Counted from the stretch's first letter, positions 11,646-24,093 are shown. The stretch is DNA of 64,000 nt from Gnomoniopsis sp. IMI 355080 (GCA_027946555.1 JAPEVC010000004.1:280525-344524); one strand, 5' to 3'. Translations and numbers: made by a program. Notes: generated by a model not told the origin, from the sequence alone.

Positions 11646-14600
11646 GATTGCAATTGAGTTGCGAATTTTTTTTGTTCGCAGTGAGGTAGTTGAGACTCAG
11701 CTTGTCAATTGACAAGACGGAACCTGCGTGTGTTGGTGTTGCATTTATGGGCTGGGAATTTCTCAACTCAGCTCAAAGGACAATGGAAGCTAGAAACATG
11801 AGTGACGACATGGACATTCCCGTGGACTTTTGAATCGCGCCGAGCCCGACGGTGATCCGCTAGGTCCCGCTGACAGCACTAGCAAGACGCGCCCGGCTTT
11901 GTATAGTACAATCAACAGCCTTTTCCTCAGTTCTGCAGCAAAAGTTCGTTGTCTTCGTGCACTTGATTGTATATTCCTAGGATAGACTGACTGTGTTGAT
12001 GTACCGAGACCTCGAGGCGCGCGCGGGCCGCTGCGGACATGTCGGTTCCACTCCGGCCCGGCGCGCCAGATTGGGGGAGCTAGACCCCTACCTATACATA
12101 TCTAGAAGGTGAATAGATGGGCAAGGTACGCATACTGGGCGCAGACGGAATTATGGAGTGTCTCCTGGCTCTCGCTTCTATCTTGAGCTAATTTGAGTAC
12201 CGTATTCTACATCGAGTTCGGGATATTGATCTACAAGCCTATTACTACATACTGTGCGTAATAAGCTATGGTTACAGATCTTCAAAAAGTGAAGCGCGGC
12301 GAGAACCGTAAAACAAAACGGAGTCGGACACCGGGGACGGTCCCACTCCTGAATCGAAGCCTGAGATCAAACGGGATTCCTCCTCAATAGCCTTACTCGA
12401 ACGGTGTCAGGTTTGAGACCTCTGTGAAGATGCTTCCTCGAGCAGCACAAGCCAGCCCGCCTCACTTGGAATCTTTCAAAACTAGTCGAGCACGGATACT
12501 CCGTATAGAGACATATTGATGCCGCTTCTCTATACCAGGCCTTTCTACCATTCACTACAATTGAACTGCTAGATTCCGTCGCAGGTCAGGAATTATGTCG
12601 GTGATAACACGGCATCGGACGACCTGCCCTCGGCGCCTCGTGAGGTGACCAGGAGACGAAAGCTTGCCAAGCTTATTACCCTGTTACCCCAGGTTTTGGA
12701 CCACGGTAAACAGTGGAGAACCCCCGGATTTTCGCATGACATGTCACGCTAGATTACCCCGCGTCTCGACTGCTCGAAAGATCTGGGAGTTTCGAGGGGT
12801 CTCAGGTGGGTTCTCATATGACAGGTAATGAACAGAGCTTAGTGGTGTCATAATGGAAGCGTTATTCGATGCTTTTGCCAGCACAATGGAAAGACCAGGG
12901 AGGCAGTATGATGAGCAATCCATGAAGGAGGAGGCGCAGATGAGGGATAGCGTAGTCTGACGACATCTCGATGCGTGAGTGGCCCGATATGCGCTTTGCA
13001 GGGAGTCCAGACGTTTTCCGACAGGCTTTTGGTTGAAGGGCAACCTGCAACAGTCGTATGAGAGAGTATCCTGGAAAGGTGTTGCAGATTCCATGGAGTG
13101 TGGTGGACCGTTCTGACCGTTTGGTGAGGATTGCGACTGGCCACGGCTATGCAAAGATGCTCGACATGCGGTGTCCCGGTGTTGAGGAGACTAGTTGAGG
13201 ACGATCAGCCTCCCATCCTTTCACCCAGCTCCCTGTGCCCGATTCTTCCCGTCCAAAGATGGGCGATCGTGCAGCGTGTGCCGAGTGCCCGCATTCCCAA
13301 ACAGGTTCGTTGGGGTATTGCAGGGCCACAAGCCATTTCACATGCGGACCATCGACTCCAACGTCTTTCCACAGGAGGGACAGGATCTGGTGCCAGTTAA
13401 ACCAACCTTATGTTAGAGCTGAGTGTACGTACCTCGTAGTGTGTAAAGCCAAAGGAACCAAGAGCTTCCTTGCACTTGTGTGCCGGGCCCGAGTACTCTT
13501 TCTAATATCAGTACGGGTAGCCCACCCACCCTGCTGGCCGCGTGATTACCTCCTCTTCTTGGACAACCAACACTCTTGCTGAACGACGTCCTCTCGAAAA
13601 TCTTACTTATCTATTGCAGAGCTCGTTTCGTACCCACACATTGTCGTTGTATTTGCTTTCTTCTGGATTCCGGCAAGATATCCTTATCCAAGGTCTCGGA
13701 GGATCTCGGTACCCAATTCTAAGCATCGGACGCACGCGGACGGCCGAAACGCCCCACTTTCAAGAGCGCCGCTGGGACAACTCTCGTGAGACTAATTCAA
13801 CAAGATACGCGTCCAAGAGCAGGGCCTTTTATCTGGCTGCCGTGATTGCAATTCAATCAAAAGGCGTAGAAGATTGGTCTATTTTGAAGAGGTAGGGTCC
13901 TCGACTTTGGTTCGCTGTTTCCAATGTGTTGAGTCTTGAGCATGGTTGGTTGGTGCTCGCTATTATAGCGGCACCCGAGGTAGTGGCACGGGCAACGTCG
14001 GCTCATCACAAGACCATCTTTGGGCACAGCTTAGGACTGCTTATATCAGCCTTTTGAGAGAGATGCACAATCTTGTGCACAGCACCGTGATTGGGTTCTT
14101 GGACGGTTTCAGTGAGCCGCTCATAAGCCACTCTCCCACATCGAGGCATGCGGAAGTTTAGCCCACTGCACCAATGACGGACAAGGCGCCGTCACATGAA
14201 GTGTGCCGAGCTCGGCTCCGGGCGGAGACCGCAGGCTCACGGCACTGGCGCCGGGTTCTCATCGTGGCTGGTCGCGGTCGGGGGACACTTCTTCGAGCCT
14301 ATCCCAGAAAGATGCGTCGCAATGCCGACCAAGCGAGAAGACGGTACACAGAGTCGGGAGTGGTGCAGAGCTGTCCTATGGCTATGACTCCCGCCTTGAA
14401 ATCAGCTATTTCCTATGGCGGCAGCCAGGCGTGACTCGTCGCTTCCCACGCGTTTTTGAGAGATTAGCAATCTGCGATCTAGTCTCTCCTCAGCTGTTGA
14501 GGTCGAGATTCCGGGAAGCATCTCAGTCTCCTTGCACTGGATCATCTTTAACCCCTCTTCTTGCGACGAAAGCCCTACTCTGATTCGTTGTCCCTGAGAA

Positions 14601-14718
14601 GGCGAAGCGTCATAGTATCTAACACCTCTCCAGCAACCTCATAGAGTAGAAACGATTTCCGACTTCCTAGAATTGGCAGATCATCGGCGCGCGCATCCCT
14701 TGCAGCATCATTCTCACA
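11646..14718. other. Three-kilobase stretch without a recognisable gene
   Basis: Only scattered short frames (up to about 136 codons) occur and none matches a family I know. There is no terminal repeat pair or transposase-like reading frame. A short inverted repeat ACGGA-TAC-TCCGT lies at 12492-12504. The right end contains the promoter of the carrier gene at 14719. It may hold noncoding RNA, decayed sequence or a small orphan gene. Confidence 0.45.
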
Positions 14719-15789
14719 ATGTCGAACACAATCAAGCAAGCCATTGAGTCAGCAAGGAACAAGACCTCGGAGGTCATGGGTGGCGGTGCGAAGAATGCGC
14801 AGAGTGAAGGGGCCGCGGTGGCCAATGACTTTCTGCACACCCCGTATATGAGAGCGGCGCTGCCGTTCATCAACGGAGGCATAAGTGGCATGGTCGCCAC
14901 CACGGTGATTCAGCCCGTCGACATGATCAAAGTGCGAATCCAGTTGGCCGGTGAAGGAGCAGCGACCGGACCAAAAGCGACGCCTCTCTCGGTAACACGC
15001 GAAATCCTCGCTAGTGGGAAAGCTCTCGATTTGTATACAGGTCTATCCGCGGGTCTCCTTCGGCAAGCTGTGTATACAACCGCACGTCTCGGACTCTTCG
15101 ACACCTTCATGGGGACCCTGACGGCGCGCGCCAAAGACAAGGGCAAGCAGATTGGGTTCGCAGAGCGGGCAACGGCAGGTCTTGCCGCAGGTGGTCTTGC
15201 TGCGATGGTCGGAAATCCAGCCGACCTGGCCTTGATTCGGATGCAAAGTGACGGCCTGAAGCCCGTGGACCAGCGCAAGAACTACAAGTCAGTTATCGAC
15301 GCGCTGTCACGTATTGCCAAGAGCGAAGGCGTGGGTGCGCTATGGGCCGGTGCAACGCCGACTGTCGTCCGGGCGATGGCTCTGAACTTTGGGCAGCTGG
15401 CCTTCTTCAGTGAGGCCAAGTCTCAACTCAAGACCAAGACAGATTGGTCGCCACGGACGCAGACGCTGAGTGCCAGTGCAATTGCTGGGTTCTTCGCTTC
15501 GTTCTTCTCGCTTCCATTCGACTTTGTCAAGACACGCTTGCAGAAGCAGACAAAAGGACCAGATGGGAAGCTGCCATACAAGAGCATGGTAGACTGCTTC
15601 GCAAAGGTGGCTAAGGAGGAGGGCGTGCTTCGATTTTATCGTGGTTTTAGCACATACTGTGAGTTGCTCTATTGAAATGCCGATTTCAAGTAGCATTCGC
15701 TGACTGGACCTGGAACAGACGTTCGGATTGCACCGCATGCCATGGTGACACTCATCGTGGCGGATTATCTTGGCTGGATCACCAAGTAA
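14719..15789 (+). CDS. Mitochondrial 2-oxoglutarate/malate-type carrier
   Basis: Two exons, 14719-15658 and 15719-15789, give 336 residues. The 60-base intron starts GTGAGT and ends ACAG and falls near the C-terminus. Three mitochondrial carrier repeats are visible, each with its signature: QPVDMIKVR, NPADLALIRMQ and LPFDFVKTRLQ. The second, NPADLALIRMQ, is characteristic of the oxoglutarate carrier (OGC/SLC25A11) group. These inner-membrane exchangers swap 2-oxoglutarate for malate or similar dicarboxylates. The N-terminus carries about 40 extra residues before the first membrane segment. Substrate assignment is by family and not proved. Confidence 0.9.
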
Positions 15790-16379
15790 TGATGTCAAGG
15801 TTCTTTTGGCGTATAGCGAGCCTGAGTTGAGTTGGTATATAGGGGAATGATGTTGGATACTGGTGCCTGGTGTCTCCTCGAGACGTGATACATTCACAAT
15901 ACTTCTAGTGATGTCGCCTCTTCAATTCTCGTTTTGATTGTGGGAGTGTCGCGTTCTTTTCTTCAGGTCGGTCTCAACATTGAGTATGGAATTTCGAACA
16001 TTGCGGTAGCAGATAAGCAACAACTTTTAGAAATGCATGTCCGTGTTGTCGTGGAGCTTCTTGCAGTCTGCCTGCAAGGTATGTGTGATGTGATGTGAGG
16101 AATAATAAATAAGGAGTATGTAAGTACCTAGGTGTGTGTTGGAATGTCGAAGTTGTTGCGAATGGAATCAAGCCTGCCAGTGTCCGGGAAGAACCCTGCG
16201 GCTGAAGCTCGGGAGGCAGCATATCGATAAGCCCACCCCTGGACGTCACCTCACGGTTCCACGGGTGACGGCGCAAGCACCAGCGAGGCTTTGACCAAGG
16301 CGCATTGTCAATTGCGAGTCCTTGACAAGCCCTTGGAGACTCTGACATACTCCAACATGCCCACTGGCGACCCGGAGCC
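15790..16379. other. Intergenic region before PAN2
   Basis: 590 bases containing the carrier 3' end and the PAN2 promoter side. It includes the octamer palindrome ACCTAGGT at 16126-16133. Antisense open frames that run through here into PAN2 are not supported. Confidence 0.5.
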
Positions 16380-19300
16380 ATGGATGCGGACTGGGACGAG
16401 GTGAGAATGGCCCCCTTCAACCTTTGCCCGTCTAGGCGCGCAAAGGCGCTCCGACAGCGCGCCGTGTCGAGTGTTGCCATCCTTAACGCAGGTTGACGAA
16501 GAGCGTGAAATGCTCTGCTTGTGTCGCGACTCGCTGAGCTCGTAAATGGCCTCTGCGCATATACGGGAGAGGATACATTGAGAGCTGACCAAGATGTCTG
16601 CAGTTGAGTCGTCAGCTTCTGCCACCGCCGGGCGGGCAGTCGGTGCCCCCCGGCGTCATCACCGCGCTCGCTTTTGACACGACCCAAGAGCTGCTTTGGG
16701 CAGGAAATGGATATGTGCGTCTAGCTTTACGTTCCCAAACATTCTACGAGACCTTGCAAACCCTGACGATTCACTAGGGCCGCGTCACGTCCTTCTACAG
16801 CCACAATCTACAAAAATACACTTCGTTCCGTGCGCACCCGCCTTCAGAGGGCGCAGTGCAACAAATTCTATTCAATGACAAAGGAGTCATCGTGTTGGGC
16901 GCGCGGAGCGTGCACATGGCTATCCGGAGAGGGCTCCCGGTCTGGCCGCATTTGACGTGAGCCCCCGTGCTGCGAGTATACTGGCCTGGTGTTGGAAGCT
17001 GACAGTCGTCGCAATGCAGGGCGGAGGACATGAGAGACCTACGATGCATGAGTTTCACTTCCAAGGCCACATCTGAAATTCTCGTGGCCGGTATGCAAGA
17101 CACGATGCTTGTCATCGACACACACAAAGGAGAGATCGTCAAGCGTGTATGTCCAAAACTACTTATACTCTTGAGCACGGCTGCTGTCTAACTTTGTCCA
17201 GATCCCTACCTCGAGCTACTACATAAGAATGAAGAAAAGTCGGTACATATGCGCCGCCACAAATGATGGCCAAGTACACATCCTCGACCCCGTCAAATTC
17301 ACCGTCATACACAAGTGGCGAGCCCATTCTGCATTCATCAACGACATGGATGTTCAGGAAGAGTACGTCGTCACCTGCGGTACCTCGCTTAAGCAGCCAT
17401 CGGGTACCTATATGCTTGACCCGTTTGTTATGGTTTTTGACCTGAAGAACCTGTCCACAATGCCCCCAATTCCGTTTCCTCCACTCGCGGCTTATGTTCG
17501 TATGCACCCGCGCATGCTTACAACGGGCATCGTCGCGTCGCAAGGTGGGCAGATACATGTGGTGGATCTGATGGATCCAAATACGAGTAACGTCCGTCAG
17601 GCGAATGTTGTAGGCTCCATTCTTACAGGCATAGAAATTGCGCCGTCAGGAGAAGCTATTGCGCTTGCGGATACCGAATGCTACATGCATCTTTGGGGGT
17701 CTCCTGCAAAGTGCCACTTTGTTGAGATGGCACAGCCTACAGAATGGCCAGATGAAGAGTCATTGCAACCACGCATTGACTGGAAGGACAACACGTGAGT
17801 TTGATGGACTGATTTCTACTTCTTGTGCTTTGTTGACATATATGCCAGCCCCTTGAACTCGGTTGGTGTTCCGTATTACAGAGAAACTCTTCTGTCAGCC
17901 ATGCCGAATAACTCCATCTCTGATGTCGGAGCGCCACCTCCCAAGGTCTCTCAAAGTGACCTCATGAGGATGAACAAAACCCCTTGGGGCTTTGCTGGTC
18001 CGTCCCGAGGCCAGGACACATTCCGTAACCAGGCCGAGGACACACGATCTGCAGTCAAAGGCGCGCTTGCCATACGGGCACCAAAGTTCCTCAGCGAAAA
18101 GGCCAGGGACTCGGCCAAATCTTCCTTAGCTGAGGCTATTATCGAGGCTCAAGTTGACAAGGCTGCACATGCCCTTGGTTCGACACAGTTGGAGAGCGTG
18201 AAAGCAGAAGTTCCGGCCCTCTACCAGAACGTGGAAATACAATTCAGCAAGTACGGCGTGGACGACTTCGACTTTGAGTTCTACAACAAGACTCGATATG
18301 CAGGCTTGGAAAACCACATTGCGAATTCCTATGCAAACTCGCTTCTCCAGGTCCTTCATTTCACACCTCTGGTTCGAAACCTAGCTCTTCAGCATGCAGC
18401 GACAGACTGTCTTAGCGAGAAATGCCTGCTATGCGAACTCGGTTATCTTTCAGACATGCTCCAAAAGACGGAAGGCTCATCGTGTCATGCGTCTAACTTG
18501 TTGAAATGCCTCATCACCCATCCGCCCGCCTTGCGACTTGGACTTCTGGAAGAGGACTCTCGGCAAGGCTCACTCACGAAAATGAATCAGGGACTTACTA
18601 GGTACCTACTACAGACGATGGCAGATGACTACAGAACTAAATCTCCCGTCCCCATGGCTATGGAGCAAGCTCTGGCAACGTCGGCCTTGACGACGATTAG
18701 ATGTTTGAACTGCAGGAACGAGACGAGTAGGTCGGGGTCGTCTTATGTAACAGATCTGACGATTCCTGTGACCAAGACGCGCGCTCACCGGGCGCACAAA
18801 ACCACATTCTCCCAAGTGCTCAAGACCAGCGTTGAGGGTGAAACCCAGACCAGGGGATGGTGTGTACGCTGCAACCGGTACCAATCACTGCATACAAGAA
18901 AGATCATTCAAGGAATCCCCTCAGTTTTGACGCTCAATGTACCCATGCCGGAGAATCGCGACGCCGAGCTGGAGCAGCGAGTGCTTTGGGCTACCCCCGG
19001 CTGGCTACCTGAGGAGATTGGCGTTATAGTCGTTGATGGTTCCTTCTTTTGCTACCAGGGGGATGATCTGAAGTTTCACCTACAAAGAGGTGCTCATAAC
19101 ATCCAGGTCTACTCGCTCATGGGGCTGTCTGTGAACATTGAGAGTGGGCTGGCGCAGAAGCCACACCTGGCCGCCATGTCTCCGGTCGGCGTCGACAGTG
19201 GTTCAGCTCACAAATCCCACCTGGTCGCAATGGTCAACAGTAAGTTTTGCCTCGTACGCTTGACGTTTGCGATTGTACTAAACGACCGTCTTGTAGCTGC

Positions 19301-20390
19301 TCATTCCGAGCCAGAGCCACCAGGTGAAAGCCAGTGGCATCTCTTCAACGACTTTTCGGTAAAGCAGATTTCGACCGCAGAAGCACTCACCTTCAACACT
19401 TGGTGGAAAATGCCATCCGTGCTCGTCTACCAGCTGAAGACCGCAAATAACAAACTCGACACAGAGTGGGTCAACAATATCGACACATCTGTCCTACATA
19501 TGGACTTCAAGTACGTACCTCTCCACCCTTGCCCCATCCATGCCTTTGTCTAATATTCCTCGAGACCCGACGCAAAGGAACACCCTTACCGCATCCTAGA
19601 CCCGAACACAGAGCGACCCGGCCCACACACCACCGTCGCGCTCGACACTGAATTCGTCCTCGCCAAGCAATCAGAAGTGGAAATGAAGTCGGATGGCATT
19701 AGAGAAGTCATCCGGCCCAACTTTCATGCTCTGGGCCGTGTGTCTATTGTACGTGGTGAGGGCGAGGATGAAGGACTAGCATTTATCGACGACTGGATCC
19801 AGGTCAAAGAGCCTGTCATCGACTATCTGCACAAGCACTCGGGAATCTTGCCCGGCGATCTCGACCCGCGCACGAGCAATCACTGCTTGGTTTCGCTCAA
19901 GATCGCCTACAAGCGTCTCTGGGTGCTTCTTAACCTTGGTTGCAAGTTCGTGGGCCACGGTCTCAAGGGAGACTTTCGCGTGATCAACATTCAAGTGCCC
20001 AAGGCCCAGATCATTGATACTATTGATCTCTTTTATCAAAAGAACTATCGCCGCAAGCTGAGTCTCAAATTCTTGGCGTGGTACCTTCTCAAGGAAGGCA
20101 TCCAGGTCGATACACATGACTCAATAGAGGACGCAAGGATTGCGCTCAAGCTGTACCGCAAGTGGTTGGAATTTGAGGATGCTGGAATAACAAAGAGCAT
20201 GCTCGCCGAAGTCTATCGTGTGGGTGATGGCGTGGGCTTCAAGCCGCCTGGGTCAGAGCCACCGCCGCAGATTGGAAGGACAACGCCTCCTGGTCAGGCT
20301 GATGGTCCGTCCACGCCTATAAGAAAGGGTGGCACGGGCGTGACTTCTTTGAGTATGTTCACACCTGGTGGAAGCTCGCCGCTTCGATAG
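16380..20390 (+). CDS. PAN2: PAN2, catalytic subunit of the PAN2-PAN3 deadenylase
   Basis: Eight exons give 1153 residues: 16380-16400, 16604-16714, 16778-16956, 17020-17146, 17202-17794, 17849-19239, 19297-19510, 19565-20390. All introns are GT-AG and in phase. The first coding exon is only 21 bases (MDADWDE), joined to LSRQLLPPPGG, as in known PAN2 proteins. Order: WD40-like region (about 30-330), linker, inactive ubiquitin-hydrolase-like domain, then a DEDD exonuclease. Catalytic residues seen are D906 and E908 (LDTEF), D1015 (HGLKGDF), and H1063 and D1068 (HDSIEDAR). With PAN3 it shortens mRNA poly(A) tails in the cytoplasm. Length agrees with the family. Confidence 0.95.
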
Positions 20391-20807
20391 AGTCTAGTGG
20401 ATGCTGTGGTATAAAGGACGTCAAGTATTAGAAGCAGTCACTCCCCCGGGGAACGGAAAGCCATCCCTGAAATCAAACGATTTGTGAATTCCACCACGTA
20501 GGAGGAGCTAATACTAATACCTCTCATAAAAAGAAGGCACCGCTATAAATTGAATTCCCATCCCTTTAGAGAGAGCGACTCCGTCCTGTGTAATATCAAA
20601 GTCCCGTTCCCATCGAAAAGCAATGCCAAAAAAGGTGGTAAGGATGATGCGATCCAGACTGACGCCTCCGGACAGAACCCATTCCATCTATCTGACGAGT
20701 TCAAGACGGAATAATCGCCATCACGATGATTCACCAGCGGATCATCCACAACAGGGGTCATCCGCCACAGGAACAACTCCATCAAACGATCGGACTAGGA
20801 TAATCGC
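20391..20807. other. Convergent 3' intergenic region
   Basis: 417 bases between the PAN2 stop and the stop of the SIM-array gene. Both 3' UTRs should be here. No coding signal is seen. Confidence 0.5.
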
Positions 20808-23800
20808 CTAGATCTGAGTTTCCGTCTTCCTCCTCTTTGTCTCAACTGCATCGTACGACGCCGATCGCTTGTTGCCGACGGACTTGTTCACGTCCGTCGG
20901 GTCTGGGCTGGCCGTCGTAGAGGCTGTACTCTGCTCTTCCCCGGGTCCAGGGGTTACGAACAAGCTAGAAGACAACCTCGATGTCGTGCTTCGGCGATAC
21001 TGGCTCTGCTCTTCACCGGGTTCAGGAGACACGAACAAGCTGGAAGACAACCGCGATGTCGTACTTCGACGATTCTGGCTCTGCTCTTCCCCGGGTCCAG
21101 GAGATACGAACAAGCCGGATGTGGTACTTCGGCGATTTTGGCTTCGCTCGCGAAGGCTCTCAGCTCCTTCTGATTCGTTCTCAGAGTCGTCATCGTCATC
21201 GATATAAATAACCTCCCTCTCTTTCTCTTGTGACGCCAGCTCAGTGTGGGCATTCATACGAGTGACGAACACTCGTTCTTCCTCAGTGTCAGAATCGCTG
21301 TTGTCGTCGATCACAATGATTGCGTCTCCTCTGTCTCCTGACGGCAACTCAGGGGGAGCAGACATATGAGTCACGAGCTCTCGTCCTTCTTCAGTCTCAG
21401 AGGCCTCATTGTCATCGATGACGATGACCCCTTCTCTTTGTCTTGATGGAAGGTCAGGAGGGGCAGACATGTGAGTCAAGAACCCTCGTTCATTTCCAGT
21501 CTCAGAGTGCTGATCGTCCTCGATGATGTTGACCTCTTCTTCTGTCTTTCCGGACGGTAGCTCAGGGGGTGCAGACATATGGGTCATAACCACCCGTCCT
21601 TCTGCAGTCTCCAAGCTCTGGTCGTCGTCGATAGTAGAGACCTCCACCGCTCTCTCTCTTGATGGAAGGTCAGGCGGGGCAGACATGTGAGTCACCCCTC
21701 GTTCTTCTTCAGTCTCAGCGTCGTCATCGTCATCGATGACAATGACGTCTCCTTCTCTTCTCTCTCCAGACGGTAGGTCAGGGTTCGCAGACTTATAAGT
21801 CGCAGAACCTCCTCCTGCTGCAGTCTGTCGTTGAGGACCGTCTTCATTTCCATCCTCGTCTTCATCCTCGATGTCCTCGTCTCTGCTACTGTCACTGCTG
21901 CTGCTGTCACTAGCACTCTCACTCTCACTGCTATAGTCCCGATCCAGATCGTTGTCCTCAAGGTGAGGCTGGTCGAGAATACCCAAAACGAGTCGATGGT
22001 CGTCGTCTCCAGGGGACCATTTTCCTTCAAGATCAGGGAAGAACGGGAGGAGTGATTCGAGGCGACAAACCGCGGCTTTTTCTGGGGTATTTCTCATCCG
22101 AGCGGTCCTAGGAGTTTGTTTTAGCATCTGGAGAAAGTGACAGCCTCAGATCGAACAAATGACTCTCACCTATTGAGGTCCATCACCGCGCTGACATCTC
22201 TCACTGCGCTCTTCTGTCTCGCACAGCCGGCGTTCATTCTCGCAGTATCGTACAGCCTAATCCAACTCATATTTCGAAGCCTATGTCTGTTAGCAGACAC
22301 TCAGAGACCATATGTACGAGCTCGTTTTTGCTGAGAACGAAGAAGGAGTACGATATGATACTGACATGTGGAGGTAGTCCCAGCCTCTACAGACTCGTAG
22401 CGCCCTATACACTTATGCGTCAGTACCCATTATTCCACTATGCATCGGAAGTATCATACCGCTTCAATCGATAGTTCGGCTGCTGCACTGTAGCTTCTAG
22501 TGCAAATTGAATGTGGTAAGAGGCTTCGAGAGGCCGACGGGTTCGGGACTCGTCAATATGAATGACAAGCGTGTCCAGTCGCTTCATATCCATTAGACGT
22601 GCCAGAGGCATTGACCTGTAACTCTGGCTCTTTCTCGGATCGTAACCCTTATCAGCCTCCGCAAAGCGCACGCAAGAGCCTCCCTGCCAGTGAAGTTCCT
22701 ATGGGGTGTGAATATTACCTGAGCTGGCTGCTAATAAGACGAGACAACTTACAAGGTGCGCGATTCTCTGAAGCCTAGCATCCCCTATGCCGTTGCAGAA
22801 GCGGCCGAATTCCCCAAAGGAGGAGAAGGCGAAGGTGTTCTTGCCATAGAAGACATGAGCTCCAAAGTAATTCCACTTTCGATTAACACGTAATGGCGAA
22901 AGAAGCTTGTTGGGGTCGATTGTATCTCGAGTAAGAGAGATGTAGGCTCGCTTACCGTTGGAGATATAGATTCGTCCAGGAAGCCGCTTTGCGGTGCGGA
23001 AATTTGCTGGAGGCTTATAAGGGTCCAGCCTGGAGAAAATGTGGACAACGCGCCCGGAGAAGAAAAGCGCTTTGCTAAGGATATTGAGGAGGATTGTCGC
23101 TGGAAGTTTGTTGAAACCCTCGAAATCGGCCTGGATAGGACGTGGTATGAAAGTAGTACCAGCACGAGGAGTATCGGAGTCTCCAGAGGCAACAGAATCA
23201 TCGTCTTGTAAATCTTCGGGATACTTTAGTCGAATATCCGGGTGGAGGAGCCCAGGATTGACAGGTATGTTCCCTTGTTTATATTGCGCTTTCCAGACCT
23301 TCTCCCAAGCTCCCATGTCGATGACATTGTGGTTACGGCGGAGAGTTTGGTAAAATTCCCGTAGGTCGCCTTTCCAAGCATCTGGTGTGGCTCGATGAGA
23401 CGTGTTAGGGTTTGGAACACTGCGGAACCTCTTGCCATCCTCCGGGTCGATACCGTTGAGACGTAGGATGACTTTGAGGCGGCGAATCTTCTCTTCATTC
23501 TCATCCAGCTTCACTTCCAGAGCTTTAATCTTCTTGACCAAAGCTTTCACCTGTGCATTGTCCTTGATCTTCTCTCTCAGAGTTCGGATTTTACCTTGCG
23601 AAACACTTAATCTCAGGCTCTTCGCCTTGATAATATTGCACTTGTCTTCGAGAACTTTCTCTCGGCGCTCGAGGCGCTTGTGCAAGATCTTGCATGGACC
23701 ACAGCCTAAAGAAGGCTGAGCTTGGTTCGGGCCGTCGTCAGGCTCATCAACGGGGTCCCTCCATTCCCCTTCTTTTGCCATGTCTTCATCGTTCAACAGT

Positions 23801-24093
23801 TCATCTTCGTCTGCACCGGAAGAGCCCTCCGGGGAGTCGAACTCGTGGCTTCCCTGATCAGCGCCAGCTTGCTGATGATCACCATGAATACTATCCTCCT
23901 CTTCGTTATCGCTTTGAGCCTCAGGTGACAGAGTGCGAGAGCCGTGATCCTGGTCGACGAACATGCTGCTTTCATCTTGCTCGTGCGACTGAAGACGGCC
24001 GTGATTGAACATTGGAAGGTCCTCACGAGACCCCTCACGTTGCTGCGAGAGATCTCCATTGGACCCATCGCCCACCTGTTCGTCGGAATTCAT
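20808..24093 (-). CDS. F-box-like coiled-coil protein with tandem SUMO-interaction motifs
   Basis: Five exons read leftward, 24093-22753, 22698-22460, 22404-22366, 22280-22170 and 22107-20808, give 1009 residues; all introns are GT-AG and in phase. A start at 24165 would add 24 residues. Residues 1-150 are acidic. About 160-245 form a coiled coil preceded by CGPCK. About 340-375 resemble an F-box (LPATILLNILSKAL...SRLDPYKPP). About 400-610 match a fungus-specific family (RKWNYFGAHVFYG...FGEFGRFCNGIG, later RLESLLPFFPDL). From about 684 the protein is a tandem array with six V/I-rich motifs followed by acids, then three serine-rich repeats and a basic end (KRRK). I recognise the body family but know no function. 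A SUMO-binding, ubiquitin-ligase-linked role is inference. Confidence 0.75.
20931..21146 (-). repeat. Three C-terminal repeats in the SIM-array protein
   Basis: Three copies of a 20-25 residue unit lie at protein residues about 898-969. Each has the pattern SQ(N/Y)RRSTTS, optional RLSSS, LFV(S/T)P and GEEQS. The first copy lacks the RLSSS insert. The last two copies are nearly identical, which suggests recent duplication. The serines and threonines next to arginines look like kinase sites. Confidence 0.85.
21180..21791 (-). repeat. Tandem array of about 107-base units coding SIM-like motifs
   Basis: Six SIM-like cores start at protein residues 698, 733, 769, 804, 840 and 876: VIVI, VSTI, VNII, VIVI, IIVI and VIYI. 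Each is followed by D/E residues. Spacing is 35-36 residues. Between cores a conserved segment THMSAPP(D/E)LPS recurs; the outer copies have drifted (SANPDLPS first, TRMNAHTELAS last). This is read directly from the translation. Confidence 0.9.

Noticed and set aside
12675..12692. Sequence similar to the I-SceI homing endonuclease site
   Set aside because: Only 15 of 18 bases agree and there is no intron or endonuclease gene nearby; best seen as chance.
15974..16687. 237-codon minus-strand frame over the PAN2 start
   Set aside because: It is antisense to PAN2 exons 1-2 and shows no domain; PAN2 exons there are well supported.
20808..22127. The SIM-array exon as an independent 439-residue gene
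   Set aside because: An in-frame splice (22170 to 22107) joins it to the upstream family body, and its first residues (RLESLLPFFPDL) complete that family's conserved C-terminus.
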